Source: Gammaproteobacteria bacterium (lineage in GTDB: Bacteria > Pseudomonadota > Gammaproteobacteria > Steroidobacterales > Steroidobacteraceae). Taken from it: DNA of 64,000 bases. The translations under genes were made by a program, and so were the position numbers. Below the pieces are notes generated by a model, which ran no database searches, was not told where the DNA came from, and was given only the letters and a program-made list of their open reading frames with translations. Location of the stretch: assembly GCA_013289615.1 (NCBI GenBank), contig JABCZO010000007.1, positions 62,001 to 126,000 on the forward strand. The letters are read 5' to 3'. Below are positions 48,305 through 59,608 of the stretch, in pieces. Every line of letters starts with the position of its first letter. Position 1 is the stretch's first letter.

Positions 48305-50536
48305 CTAGAAGCTGCGGCCCAGGAACAGGTAGAACGCCGTGGATCCGCTGTCGTCGTAGCCAACCGCCAGATAAGCGGGCCCGATGTAGGTATCAGCTCC
48401 GAAGAACAGCGATAAATCCTTGTGCGTGGAGCCTAAGCTGATGTCGCGCCGCGCGGTCCACACGTTGCCGGCCTCGAACGACGTGCCGACGTAGGCCGGT
48501 ACATCCAGAATGCCTTCGCCGCCGTTGCCGACCTTACGCAGATAGATCAACCGCCCGATCGCGTACTGCGGTCCTGCCAGTGATTCGGCCGCCACGCCCG
48601 ACAGGTTCAGGAATCCGCCGAGCGGAAAGAAAGTCCTTACGTTGCTCTCGCTCCCGCCGATCGTGCTGCCGGCGGTCAACCAGGCGACCACCGTATTCCT
48701 GGCCCAGGAGTGCGCGGCACGCCAGTCGAGCGTAAACAGGTCGGTGCCCTGCTCGCCGCCCCCGTTTCCCTCGACGCTCACCTGTGCCGTAAGGGCCACG
48801 CCGCTGCGTGGAAAATTGACGCTGTTGAGGCTGTCGTAGCCGAAACGCATGAAGTATTCGGTGACATTGAAAGTGGATGCCGGTGCGCTGACGCCGAGGT
48901 CCACGTGCGAGCTGCCGTGGCTGTTGAGCGCACCGACGCGCAGCTCGCCCCAATTGCTTAACTCGCGACCGAAATCGAGGCCATAGTCCACGCTCGAGAC
49001 GCGAAACTGACCCACCTGCCGGTCATTCACTATTTGCGCCACATCATGCGCCTCGACCTGGGCATGCGGGGCAATGAAATACCGCGTCACGTTCGACAGC
49101 GGCAGGTAAAGCTCGGTCGCAAGCAACGGCGAAGTGCCGACCTGCAGGTCCCATACGGACTCGGCGCCCAGGGAATTGAGCTCGGTGAAATCCAGGCGTC
49201 CCGCCGCGTTGAAACTGGTCTGGCCCTTGAAGTCGTCCTGCAGTGATATACCGAATCGCAGATAGTTCGGGCCCCAGGAATTACGCCGGGCGGTGAAATC
49301 CAGACCAAACCCGCCCAGCGGATCCTGCACCAGCCGGTAGTCGAGCATTTCAAGATCGCCGCGGCCGTACAGGGCCCCGACCTGGGCCTTGAGTGCATCG
49401 GCATCCACCGGTTGGCCGACGAACTGTCCGAACATATCGTCGATCGGGCGCTGATAGCTCTTGGAATCCGGCTCGACCCGCAGGAACTCGACCGGCGGCG
49501 GCCCGGAGCGCGCGTTGCTGCGCACCTGCTGATAGTGCGCATAATCCACTTCAGAAAGTGCCAGCGCCGCCAGCCGGGGCTCGACCGCCTCGGCAGCCGT
49601 CACGCCGGCGTGCACGATCTTCATCGTCTCGGGAAAGTCGTACGACGAGAAATCACCGAGCTGCGGACTGACCACGATGTCCCTGGGACCGAGCGTCGCG
49701 AGATCGCGATCGATGTCCTTGCGCAGCAGTATCGACAACATCTGATTGGTGATCCCCGGCAACGAGTTGAGACTCTTGCGCGGCTGCAGTGGAAAGCCGG
49801 CATCGACCACGATCAGTATGTCCACTCCCATGGAGCGGGCGACATCGATCGGCAGGTTGTCGGCCAGGCCGCCGTCGACCAGCAGCTCGCCGCGATAGTC
49901 GACCGGCGCGAACAGGCCCGGCACCGACATGCTGGCGCGCATCGCGGTGGTCAGGTCGCCGTCGCCGATGATCCGCTTGCCTCCGGTTTCCAGATTGGTC
50001 GCCACCGCACGGAAACGCGTCGGCAGCGCATCGAAATCGGTGATTCGCGCCACCGGCAGCGTGAGCTGGCGCAATGTCTCGGTCAGCATCTGGCCCTGCA
50101 CCAGGCCCTTGGGGATCACCAGTCTCCTGCCTTGCAGCCCCACCGGCAGATTGACCAGGAACTGTCGATCCTCTTCCTTGCGCCGGTAGTCGAGTTCGGT
50201 ACGTGGCGGCCGGTCGCGAAATGCCGCCTGCCAGTCGAGCGACGCCATGGCACGCTCGATCTGCTCGCCCGACAGGCCGCTGGCATACAACCCGCCGACC
50301 ACCGCGCCCATGCTGGTGCCGGCGATCACGTCAACCGGCACGTGCAGCTGATCGAGCATCTTGAGCACGCCGATGTGCGCCGCGCCGCGCGCCCCGCCGC
50401 CGGAAAGCACCAGGCCCACGCGTGGCCGCCCCGGGGCCACCCGGTTTGCGTCGCCGTCGACGGATGAGTCTTGCGCGCCAGCCGTCGCGGAGACGAACAG
50501 CAACGCCGCCAGGACGACTATGGTTGCTTTACGCAT
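48305..50536 (-). CDS. Patatin-like phospholipase with outer-membrane beta-barrel (type Vd autotransporter, PlpD-like)
   Basis: The 743-residue protein starts with a signal peptide (about 1-21). The patatin domain (about 38-330) has the oxyanion loop GGGARGAAHIG (46-56), nucleophile S75 in GTSMG, and the DGG dyad aspartate D221. A POTRA-like segment (about 360-425) precedes a 16-strand-type barrel to the C-terminal Phe (FLGRSF). The organisation is that of PlpD and related patatin autotransporters, whose passenger is exposed or released with phospholipase activity. The gene is monocistronic. The length agrees with the family (about 730). Confidence 0.94.
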   Translation of the reverse strand: MRKATIVVLAALLFVSATAGAQDSSVDGDANRVAPGRPRVGLVLSGGGARGAAHIGVLKMLDQLHVPVDVIAGTSMGAVVGGLYASGLSGEQIERAMASLDWQAAFRDRPPRTELDYRRKEEDRQFLVNLPVGLQGRRLVIPKGLVQGQMLTETLRQLTLPVARITDFDALPTRFRAVATNLETGGKRIIGDGDLTTAMRASMSVPGLFAPVDYRGELLVDGGLADNLPIDVARSMGVDILIVVDAGFPLQPRKSLNSLPGITNQMLSILLRKDIDRDLATLGPRDIVVSPQLGDFSSYDFPETMKIVHAGVTAAEAVEPRLAALALSEVDYAHYQQVRSNARSGPPPVEFLRVEPDSKSYQRPIDDMFGQFVGQPVDADALKAQVGALYGRGDLEMLDYRLVQDPLGGFGLDFTARRNSWGPNYLRFGISLQDDFKGQTSFNAAGRLDFTELNSLGAESVWDLQVGTSPLLATELYLPLSNVTRYFIAPHAQVEAHDVAQIVNDRQVGQFRVSSVDYGLDFGRELSNWGELRVGALNSHGSSHVDLGVSAPASTFNVTEYFMRFGYDSLNSVNFPRSGVALTAQVSVEGNGGGEQGTDLFTLDWRAAHSWARNTVVAWLTAGSTIGGSESNVRTFFPLGGFLNLSGVAAESLAGPQYAIGRLIYLRKVGNGGEGILDVPAYVGTSFEAGNVWTARRDISLGSTHKDLSLFFGADTYIGPAYLAVGYDDSGSTAFYLFLGRSF

Positions 50537-50655
50537 GCACCGGTCGCGGCCGAAGGAGCCGCGGCGCCGATCCTATCATGCGCATCGCAGCCGGCCCGAT
50601 GCCCCCGGCGTGGTCACGCTACCGCGTCGAGTCCGCAGCCATTAAGCTTGCGCGC

Positions 50656-51399
50656 ATGAGCTCGGCGTTCCTAATCTCGCTCGTCATTCAGGTGCTGTTG
50701 ATCATTCACTGCATCCGCACCGGACGCAATTCGCTCTGGATCTGGGCGATAGCACTGCTGCCGCTGGCCGGGCCGATCGCCTACGTGCTGATCGAGCTGC
50801 TACCCGGCCTGTTTGGCGCTCGCGGCACGCGCCGTGCCGTGCGAGGCGTGCGCAAGGTACTCGACCCGGAACAGGATCTGCGACGCTTCCAGGACGAGGC
50901 GCGCCTGATCGGTGACGTCGCCAGTCGCCAGCGCTTCGCCGACGAACTGGTGCGCCAGGGACGCGCCCACGAGGCTATCGGTATCTATCGGCAGGCGCTC
51001 ACCGGCCTGTACGAACAGGATCCAAATCTGCTGCTCGGACTGGCGCGCGCGCAGTTCGCCGGCGGCGCGTTCAGCGAGGCGCGTGCGACACTCGACGCGC
51101 TGATCGGGCACAATCCGGAATTCAAGTCACCCGATGGCCACCTGCTGTACGCCCGGGCGCTCGAGGGCGAGGGCAATATTGACAAGGCGCTCGAGGAATA
51201 TGCCGCGGTCAGCAAGTATTACGCCGGCGCCGAGGCGCCGCTGCGCTACGCCCGAGTGCTGCGCGCCAGCGGCAAGCAGGATCAGGCGCGCCGCGTGCTC
51301 AAGGATCTGCTGGAGCACGCCCGCCTGGCACCGCGCCATTACCGTAAGATGCAGCAGGAATGGCTCACGGCGGCCGAACGCGAGCTGGCGGCACTATAA
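50656..51399 (+). CDS. Membrane-anchored TPR protein (PLDc_N-like N-terminus)
   Basis: From the ATG at 50656 the product has 247 residues. Two hydrophobic helices at about 3-17 and 27-45 (WIWAIALLPLAGPIAYVLIELLPGLFG) resemble the PLDc_N membrane hairpin. A cytoplasmic TPR region follows (about 85-240: ADELVRQGRAHEAIGIYRQALTG, LLYARALEGEGNIDKALEEYAAVS). It is probably a scaffold for a membrane complex. The open frame extends upstream to 50422 over the divergent patatin promoter but is non-coding there. It converges on aguA. Confidence 0.85.
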   Translation: MSSAFLISLVIQVLLIIHCIRTGRNSLWIWAIALLPLAGPIAYVLIELLPGLFGARGTRRAVRGVRKVLDPEQDLRRFQDEARLIGDVASRQRFADELVRQGRAHEAIGIYRQALTGLYEQDPNLLLGLARAQFAGGAFSEARATLDALIGHNPEFKSPDGHLLYARALEGEGNIDKALEEYAAVSKYYAGAEAPLRYARVLRASGKQDQARRVLKDLLEHARLAPRHYRKMQQEWLTAAERELAAL

Positions 51400-51418
51400 T
51401 CCCGGGCGGCGCGCAACC

Positions 51419-52522
51419 TCACTGGTCGGCACGCCGCCGCCTGGCGTCGCGCTTGGGCTGCTGCTGAGTAATGCAATGCAGATCGCCGCCGCCGAGCAGG
51501 ATCTCGCGGGCCGGCACCCCGACGATGCGTCGCCGCGGGAACACGCGCCGCAGTAGCCTTCGCGCCGCACCGTCGGTCGACGCGTCGAGCAGCGGCAGTA
51601 TCAGGGCGCCATTGGCGAGATAAAAATTCACGTAACTGCCGGCCAGGCGCTGCCCCGCGCGCAGCCGGCGGATGGCGTGGTCGGCGACCACGCCTGCAGC
51701 CTCGCGCCGTGTCATATATAGCGGGCCCGGCGATGGCAGCTTGTGCACCACCAGGCGCCGGCCGCGCGCATCGCGCGCCGCCATCAGACGCTCCCAGGCG
51801 TCTTTCGAAACGCGCTGCTGCGGATCGTGCGGATCGTCGCTCCAGGTCAGGCACACTTCGCCCGGGCGCGCAAAACAGGCCAGGTTGTCGACGTGACCGG
51901 AAGTCTCGTCATCGATCACGCCTTCACCGAGCCAGATAACACGCTTCGCGCCCAGGTAGCGCTCCAGCAGGGCCTCCAGCCGACCCCGGCTCAATGACGG
52001 ATTACGCTTGAGCAGGCATTGTTCGGTGACCAGCACCGTACCCTGACCGTCCACATGGATAGCACCGCCCTCATTGATGAACGGCGCGCAGTAGCGCTCA
52101 CAGCCGGCAATCTCGAGCACCTTGTGCGCCACCGCCTGATCGCGGCGAAAATCCCGGTACAGGCCGCCCCAGGCATTGAAACGCCAGTGCACCCCCCGCA
52201 GCGCACCCGCCGCGTTGACCACGAAGCTCGGTCCGACGTCGCGCATCCAGGCGTCATCGCTTGACAGTTCCACCACCCGCACCGCCGCCGGCAGCGCACC
52301 GCGCGCGCGCGCATACTGCCGTGCCGAAGCGCCGATGCTCACCGGTTCGAATCTGGCAATCGCCGTGGCAACCGCCGCAAACGCCTGCTGGGCGGGCTCG
52401 GCGCGCCGCCGCCAGTTGTCGGGCCGCTCGGGCCAGAGCATCCAGCAACCCTCGTGGGGTTCGAATTCGCCCGGCATCCAGAAGCCGTCGCGCAGCGGCG
52501 TTGATTTCAAGGTTCGGGGCAT
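51419..52522 (-). CDS. aguA: Agmatine deiminase
   Basis: The 367-residue protein shows the peptidyl-arginine-deiminase-like fold: DDAWMRDVGPSFVV, NEGGAIHVDGQGTVLVTEQCLLKRNPS, DDETSGHVDNLACF and the catalytic cysteine C350 in GGGDLHCITQQQP. It converts agmatine to N-carbamoylputrescine, feeding putrescine synthesis. The ATG at 52522 is preferred over one 21 bases upstream by alignment. The usual partner aguB is not adjacent. Together with gabT and the Pot transporter it points to polyamine metabolism. The final 12 residues are basic. Confidence 0.93.
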   Translation of the reverse strand: MPRTLKSTPLRDGFWMPGEFEPHEGCWMLWPERPDNWRRRAEPAQQAFAAVATAIARFEPVSIGASARQYARARGALPAAVRVVELSSDDAWMRDVGPSFVVNAAGALRGVHWRFNAWGGLYRDFRRDQAVAHKVLEIAGCERYCAPFINEGGAIHVDGQGTVLVTEQCLLKRNPSLSRGRLEALLERYLGAKRVIWLGEGVIDDETSGHVDNLACFARPGEVCLTWSDDPHDPQQRVSKDAWERLMAARDARGRRLVVHKLPSPGPLYMTRREAAGVVADHAIRRLRAGQRLAGSYVNFYLANGALILPLLDASTDGAARRLLRRVFPRRRIVGVPAREILLGGGDLHCITQQQPKRDARRRRADQ

Positions 52523-52624
52523 GACAGGAGTGCATTCTAGCAACCTCGAGCGCGGGCCACGGCTCTGCCGCCGCGGCGCTGTGATAGCATTTAATAAGCC
52601 CTTCCCAGCCCGCTGGATCCATCA

Positions 52625-53934
<1,310 letters not shown>

Positions 53935-53938
<4 letters not shown>

Positions 53939-55527
53939 ATCTTGCGCTGGCTCATTGGCGGCGGCGTGTACTGGTAGACCCAGGTTTCGGTGAGCGCCTG
54001 GCCATTCAGGGCCAGGAACAGACGCAGATCGATCAGTTCGGTGCTCTCATCGGTGAGCTTAAGATCGAACATCGCGCGCCAGCCGTTGATCGAGTGCAAC
54101 GGCCGGGCTGAGGTGATTTCGATCTGGCCGCGCGAGGCGGTAATCACCGGCTCCACATGCGTGTCCTCCCCGAGCATCGCAAAGTGTCCGCCGGCGAAAT
54201 CCACTGCGAAGCGCCACGAGAAATACGAGCGCTTCTGCCCGACGACGCCGCCGATGCCCGCACGCGTGGCGTGCACCTGCGCCAGCGGACATGCCACCGG
54301 ATTGTAGCGGCACCAGTACAGTCGATAGCCAAACAGCAGTTCCTGGCCGTGCTGCGGCTTGTCCGCCGGGGTCCAGAACGCGACGATGTTGTCGAAGGTT
54401 TCGTCGCTGGTCGGCAGCTCGACCAGCATGACCGCACCTCTACCCCAGCTGCCCTTGGGTTCCACCCAGACGCTCGGACGCAGGTCGTAGAACACGCCGT
54501 CATCCTGGTAGTGATCGAATTCGCGATCGCGCTGCATCAGCCCGAAGCCGCGCGGCGAGTCATCGACGAACGTATTGACGTGTACTGCCGATGGATTTAC
54601 CAGCGGTCGCCACAGCCACTCGCCATTGCCGTTGTACGCCTGCAGTCCGTCGGAATCGTGTATCGCCGGGCGCCAGTCATTGTCGATCCGCCGGTCATTG
54701 GGGCCGTCGAGAAACATGCTGGTACCGGGTGCGATTCCGAGCCGCTCAATGCTCTTGCGCGGGTAGAGCGCCGCATCGACGTCCATGACGATGGTGTCGG
54801 CGACGTCGATGATGAAACGATAGGCACCGGAAACGCTCGGCGAGTCGAGCAGTCCGTAGATGGTGACCTGGCTGGAATTGCCGGCCGGGCGCTCCAGGTA
54901 ATAGGCTATGAAATCCGGGAATTCTTCCGGCCGCGGCAGGCCGCAGTCGATCGCCAGTCCGCGCTGCGACATACCGTACTGCTTGTCGCCATCGACCGCC
55001 CGGAAATACGACGCGCCCTGGAACGCCGCGATGTCGCGCGTCCAGTCGGAGTGAAACAACAGCCGGAACCCGGCAAAGCCGAGATTCGAAGGCAGCTTGT
55101 GCCCATCGACGCCGCTCCTGCTGTAGTCGAACATGGCCGCATCGTAGGCCAGCTCCTGTGCGTGTCCGTTCTCGACACTGTAGAGCCGCACCGGTTTTGT
55201 GACCGTGAACCCAAGATGGAAGAATCGCGCCTGAAACCATACGCCATCGCCGGCCCAGAGCGAGTGATCGTCGCGAAATCGGATCGCCTGCCATTGGTCC
55301 CAGCCGAGCTTTGCGATCGGTGCCGGCAACGTAACGTTCGGCGGCTTGTAGGCCGCCGCAGCCATCGATCGTGCCAGACCCTTGAGTTGTGCGTAGTCGA
55401 ACGGCTCCGCGCTGCCGAGTCGCTTCAACGGCGAGGCAGATGCCGATGACGCACCTACAACTTGGCTCCAGGGTAGCGCGCCGGCGGCTATGGCCGCCCC
55501 GGCCTGAAGGAATCGACGTCGGGACAT
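53935..55527 (-). CDS. opgD: Osmoregulated periplasmic glucan biosynthesis protein OpgD (Tat-exported)
   Basis: The 530-residue protein begins [19 protein letters not shown], a twin-arginine signal like that of E. coli OpgD (MDRRRFIKG), and aligns throughout: [83 protein letters not shown], and [14 protein letters not shown]. It shapes the beta-glucan backbone in the periplasm. The ATG at 55527 gives the proper Tat N-terminus; ATGs at 55575 and 55614 lie upstream and would bury it. No opgH is in the window. Confidence 0.93.
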
Positions 55528-55632
55528 ACGTCGGGAATAGTCAGCCGATGAGCCGCCACGCGACGGCATGCTCATTGTACAGCACGCATTCGTCCACGCT
55601 ATTCTTGAAATCACAACGCCGGAGGCACCGTG

Positions 55633-56643
55633 ATGATCGCTACCCCGACCGAGGGCGAGTGGTTACTGAATAATTTTCAATTCGCGTCCGGCGAATCCCT
55701 GGGTGTACTACGCCTGCACTATCGCACCCTCGGCCAGGCGCGGCGCGATGATCACGGCGTGGTGCGCAACGCGGTGCTGATCCTTCATGGCACCGGGGGC
55801 AGCGGCGCACATTTGATGGTTGCCGAATTTGCCGGCGAGCTGTTCGGCCCCGGTCAGCCGCTCGATGCCAGGGAATATTTCATCGTGCTGCCCGACGCTA
55901 TCGGCCACGGCCGCTCGTCCAGACCCAGCGACGGCTTGCATGCACGCTTTCCTCGCTTCGGCTATCGCGACATGATCGTTGCGCAGTACCGGCTGCTGAC
56001 CGAAGGGCTACAGATCGATCATCTGCGGCTGGTCATGGGAACGTCGATGGGCGGCATGCACACGTGGCTCTGGGGCGAAGATCACCCTGATTTCATGGAC
56101 GCGTTGCTGCCATTGGCCGCGATGCCGACGCAGGTCTGCGGCCGCAACCGCGTCTGGCGGCGCATACTCAGCGATGCGATTCGCGCTGATACGCAATGGT
56201 GCGATGGAGAGTACCAACGACAACCCCCGAGTCTGCGTACCGCCGCGCAGCTCATATTCCTGATGGGCGCCAATCCGCTGCTGCGCTTGCAGCAAATGCC
56301 GACCTTGAGCGACAGCGATGCGGTACTCGATGCGGCTGTGGATGAGTACCTGCGGCTGAACGATGCCAACGACACGCTGTTTCAGTTCGAGGCCTCGCGC
56401 GATTACGACCCCGGCCCGCGGCTGGAAGAAATTCGCGCGCCACTGGTTGCGCTGACCTGGGCGGACGACCTGATCAACCCGCCGGAGCTCGGGATCATGG
56501 AACGCGAGATCCGGCGCGTGGCCCAGGGCCGCTCGATCCTGGTGCCGGTCACGGCACAAAGCCGCGGCCATGAAAGTCAGATGCTGGCGGCCACCTGGAA
56601 GCACCACCTGCTGCAGCTGCTGCGTAGCGCCCCGCATCGATAG
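55633..56643 (+). CDS. Alpha/beta hydrolase of the homoserine acetyltransferase (MetX) superfamily
   Basis: The 336-residue protein has GGAGG 7 bases before the ATG at 55633. It starts with LNNFQFASGESLGVLRLHYRTLGQ, the MetX-like opening, then ILHGTGGSGAHLM, the nucleophile elbow GTSMGGMHTWLWGEDHPD, an acid in WADDLINPPE and the His in SRGHESQM. True MetX has a helical lid with substrate arginines that I cannot place here, so the name homoserine acetyltransferase is not justified. An acyltransferase or esterase is more likely. It diverges from opgD. Confidence 0.85.
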   Translation: MIATPTEGEWLLNNFQFASGESLGVLRLHYRTLGQARRDDHGVVRNAVLILHGTGGSGAHLMVAEFAGELFGPGQPLDAREYFIVLPDAIGHGRSSRPSDGLHARFPRFGYRDMIVAQYRLLTEGLQIDHLRLVMGTSMGGMHTWLWGEDHPDFMDALLPLAAMPTQVCGRNRVWRRILSDAIRADTQWCDGEYQRQPPSLRTAAQLIFLMGANPLLRLQQMPTLSDSDAVLDAAVDEYLRLNDANDTLFQFEASRDYDPGPRLEEIRAPLVALTWADDLINPPELGIMEREIRRVAQGRSILVPVTAQSRGHESQMLAATWKHHLLQLLRSAPHR

Positions 56644-56771
56644 CGCGCGGGCGTCCGACAGTCGACTGCCGTTATTCTTACGCCGTTTGGCGATTTGTCG
56701 GCAGGAACAGCGGCTGTACGATGCCACAGAGTTTGCCCGCTGAAGCGGCGCCCCGCTGATTTGGAGTCTGC

Positions 56772-58433
56772 ATGCCCAGCCCGTCCATGCATCTGATCGC
56801 CATACCGCTGCTTGCGGTAATCCTGACCGCCTGCGGCGGTAGCAGCGTAGGCTCGGGCGGCGTTCCAGCAGTGGGCAGCAACAGTGGCTCCGGCCCCGGC
56901 AGCGGCGCCAGCGCGACCACCGACGTGCTGACCTATCACTACGATACCATGCGTACCGGTCAGAATCTGACCGAGACGGTACTGACACCGGCTAACGTCA
57001 ACAGCGCGAGCTTCGGGCTGCTGTACCTGCTGGCGGCCGACGGTCCGGTCGATGCCGCACCGCTGGTGGTAACGAAGCTCACGATCGGCGGCGTGGCGCA
57101 CAACGTGGTGTATATCGCGACCGAGAACGACAGCATCTACGCCTATGATGCCGACACCGCCGAACTGTTGAAGCAAGTGTCGTTGCTCGGCAGCGGCGAA
57201 ACTCCCAGCGACTCGCGCTCCTGCTACCAGGTGACGCCGACGATCGGCATCACGGCGACGCCGGTCATCGACCGCGGCGCCGGACCGAACGGCACGGTGT
57301 ACCTGGTAGCGATGTCCAGGGACAGCAACGGCACCCACTACCAGCGTCTGCACGCGCTCGACCTCACGACGCTTGCCGATCGCGTGACGCCGGTCGTGGT
57401 CCAGGCGAGCTATCCGGGTACCGCTTATGGCGCGGGCGGCCAGGTGGCGTTCGTGCCCGAGCAGTACAAGGAGCGCGGCGCGCTGCTGCTGTCGCAGGGG
57501 CAGGTATTCACGGTCTGGGCATCGCACTGCGATGCCGGGGCCTACAACGGCTGGGTCATCGCCTACGACGCAGCCACGCTGACGCAGTCCGCGGTGCTCA
57601 ACCTGACGCCGAACGGTGCCCAGGGCGGTATCTGGGACGTCGCTGGCCTGGCGCTCGACAGCACCGGGGCGCTGTACACGCTGCTCGGCAACGGTATCTT
57701 CGACACCACGCTGACCGGCAGCGGTCTTCCTGCCAATCAGGACTACGGCAACGCCGCGGTCAAGCTATCGTTGAGCGGCGTAACCCTCGCCGTAACCGAC
57801 TATTTCACCAGCTGGGACACCACCGCGCAGTCCCAGGGTGATGTCGACCTCGGCTCCGGATCGCCGCTGCTGATTCCTGACCAGGTCGACAGCAGCGGCA
57901 CCATGCGTCACCTGATGCTGGCCGCAGGCAAGGACACCGCTCTGTACCTGCTCGATCGCGACAACATGGGCAAGTACAACGGCAACGTCGCCAGCAGCGA
58001 CGCCATCTATCAGGCACTGCCCGGCGCACTGACGCACCAGGTGTATTCGGCCCCGGCATATTTCCACAACAGCATCTACATCGCCGAAGTCAGCGGAACG
58101 CTGAAGCAATACGCATTGACTCTGGCGCAGCTACCGGCGACGCCGACCTCGCACTCTGCCGCGATCTTTGCCTATCCGGGGACGTCGCCGTCGATTTCCG
58201 CCAACGGCAGCAGCAACGCGATCGTCTGGGCGGTCGAGAGCAACGCCGGTAGCGCCGCGGTACTGCACGCCTACAATCCGGCCAATCTTGCGGCCCAATA
58301 CTACGACAGCACGCAGGCCGCGGGCGGCCGCGACGCCTTTGGCAACGGCAACAAGTTCATTACACCGGTGGTCGCCAACGGCAAGGTATTCGTGGGCACG
58401 GCCAGCGGCGTGGCGGTATTCGGCCTGCTCTAA
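56772..58433 (+). CDS. Lipoprotein with PQQ-like beta-propeller
   Basis: The 553-residue protein starts with a lipoprotein signal ending in the lipobox LTAC (Cys about residue 21). A Gly/Ser-rich linker (22-50) follows, then repeated propeller blades such as NVVYIATENDSIYAYDADTAELL, GWVIAYDAATL and AVESNAGSAAVLHAYNPANL. Blade pattern resembles PQQ-like repeat proteins, but no PQQ cofactor residues can be shown. It is probably a periplasmic outer-membrane-anchored protein. It converges on the downstream PLP gene with a 4-base overlap. The role is unknown. Confidence 0.82.
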   Translation: MPSPSMHLIAIPLLAVILTACGGSSVGSGGVPAVGSNSGSGPGSGASATTDVLTYHYDTMRTGQNLTETVLTPANVNSASFGLLYLLAADGPVDAAPLVVTKLTIGGVAHNVVYIATENDSIYAYDADTAELLKQVSLLGSGETPSDSRSCYQVTPTIGITATPVIDRGAGPNGTVYLVAMSRDSNGTHYQRLHALDLTTLADRVTPVVVQASYPGTAYGAGGQVAFVPEQYKERGALLLSQGQVFTVWASHCDAGAYNGWVIAYDAATLTQSAVLNLTPNGAQGGIWDVAGLALDSTGALYTLLGNGIFDTTLTGSGLPANQDYGNAAVKLSLSGVTLAVTDYFTSWDTTAQSQGDVDLGSGSPLLIPDQVDSSGTMRHLMLAAGKDTALYLLDRDNMGKYNGNVASSDAIYQALPGALTHQVYSAPAYFHNSIYIAEVSGTLKQYALTLAQLPATPTSHSAAIFAYPGTSPSISANGSSNAIVWAVESNAGSAAVLHAYNPANLAAQYYDSTQAAGGRDAFGNGNKFITPVVANGKVFVGTASGVAVFGLL

Positions 58434-59608
58434 GGCAACTGCGCCGCCGCCAGTGCCTGCTGCAGGTCCTCGATCAGGTCATCGGCATCCTCCAGACCGA
58501 TCGACAGGCGCACCGTGCCGGCGGCGATGCCTGACTGGCGTTGCTGCTGCTCGCTCAGATCGCGGCTACCCAGTAGTTGTGGCGGCATCACCAGCGAATC
58601 CGTAGCTCCCAGGCTGGCGGTCATCGCAAACAGCTGCAGCGCCTCGGCAAACCTGCGGGCGCACTGCGCTCCGGCGCGCAGATCGAAGCTCACGACCGCG
58701 CCGAAATCGCTCATCTGCTCGCGTGCCAGTGCATGACCGGGATGCGCCGCCAGGCCCGGGTAATGGGTGCGCTCCACGGCCGGATGGCCCGACAGGCACT
58801 CGGCGATCCGCTGCGCGTTCGCGGACTGTAACCGATAGCGTGCGAAATAGGTTTTCAGTCCACGCTGTATCAGAAAGGCCGCATGTGGATCGAGCACACC
58901 GCCCAGGTTAGAAAAATCCGGCCGCAGCGCGCCGATCAGCGCGGCCTGTGCGATCACTGCGCCGCCCATCACGTCGCCGTGACCCGAGGCAAACTTCGTC
59001 AGGCTGTGCAGGTAGTAGTCGACCGGGTACTGCCCGTGTTGATGCATTCCGGCGAATGTATTATCGAGCAAGGTCAGCGCGCCGTGCGCCCGCGCCAGCC
59101 GCGTGATGGCAGCGATGTCGGCTATCCTGTTGATAGGGTTGGTCGGGCTCTCGAAGATCACCAACCGGGTCGGTTGCGCCGCGAGTGTGCGTGCGATGCC
59201 GTCCAGGTCCGCGATCGATAGCATCGAATGGCTGACACCAAATCTTGCGAGAGTGCGGCGGATCAGGTAGCGCGTCGGCCCATAGCTTTCCAGGAAGCAC
59301 AGGACGTGATCGCCCTGCTTCGTCAGCGCCAGCAGCGTCTGCGCGATCGCGCCGACACCCGATGCGCACACCAGGCAATCGTCGCGGCCCTGCAGCTCGG
59401 CGAGTGTGAGCTCGAGTGCACGCGTGGTCGGGTTGGAGCTGCGCTGGTAAAAGAATCCAGGCTTCTCGCCGCTCAGCGTACGCAGCGTATCGTCAACAGT
59501 CTCGAATTCGAACTTCACCGTCTGATAGATCGGCGCCACCACCGGCCGATTGCCTTCGGGAATCTGCACCGACGGCGGATGATTGACACGCGTGGTCTTC
59601 TTCACCAC
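58430..59608 (-). CDS. Cys/Met-metabolism PLP-dependent enzyme (cystathionine gamma-synthase/methionine gamma-lyase family)
   Basis: The 392-residue protein has the family core: FFYQRSSNPTTRALE, ASGVGAIAQTLLAL, FESPTNPINRIADI, LLDNTFAG, and the PLP lysine in YYLHSLTKFASGHGDVMGG. The C-terminal half ends RLSIGLEDADDLIEDLQQAL. The family includes synthases and lyases acting on cystathionine, homocysteine and methionine, and a single residue can alter specificity, so substrate is left open. It overlaps the YbdL-like gene by 7 bases and is last in the minus-strand array. Confidence 0.88.
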   Translation of the reverse strand: MVKKTTRVNHPPSVQIPEGNRPVVAPIYQTVKFEFETVDDTLRTLSGEKPGFFYQRSSNPTTRALELTLAELQGRDDCLVCASGVGAIAQTLLALTKQGDHVLCFLESYGPTRYLIRRTLARFGVSHSMLSIADLDGIARTLAAQPTRLVIFESPTNPINRIADIAAITRLARAHGALTLLDNTFAGMHQHGQYPVDYYLHSLTKFASGHGDVMGGAVIAQAALIGALRPDFSNLGGVLDPHAAFLIQRGLKTYFARYRLQSANAQRIAECLSGHPAVERTHYPGLAAHPGHALAREQMSDFGAVVSFDLRAGAQCARRFAEALQLFAMTASLGATDSLVMPPQLLGSRDLSEQQQRQSGIAAGTVRLSIGLEDADDLIEDLQQALAAAQLP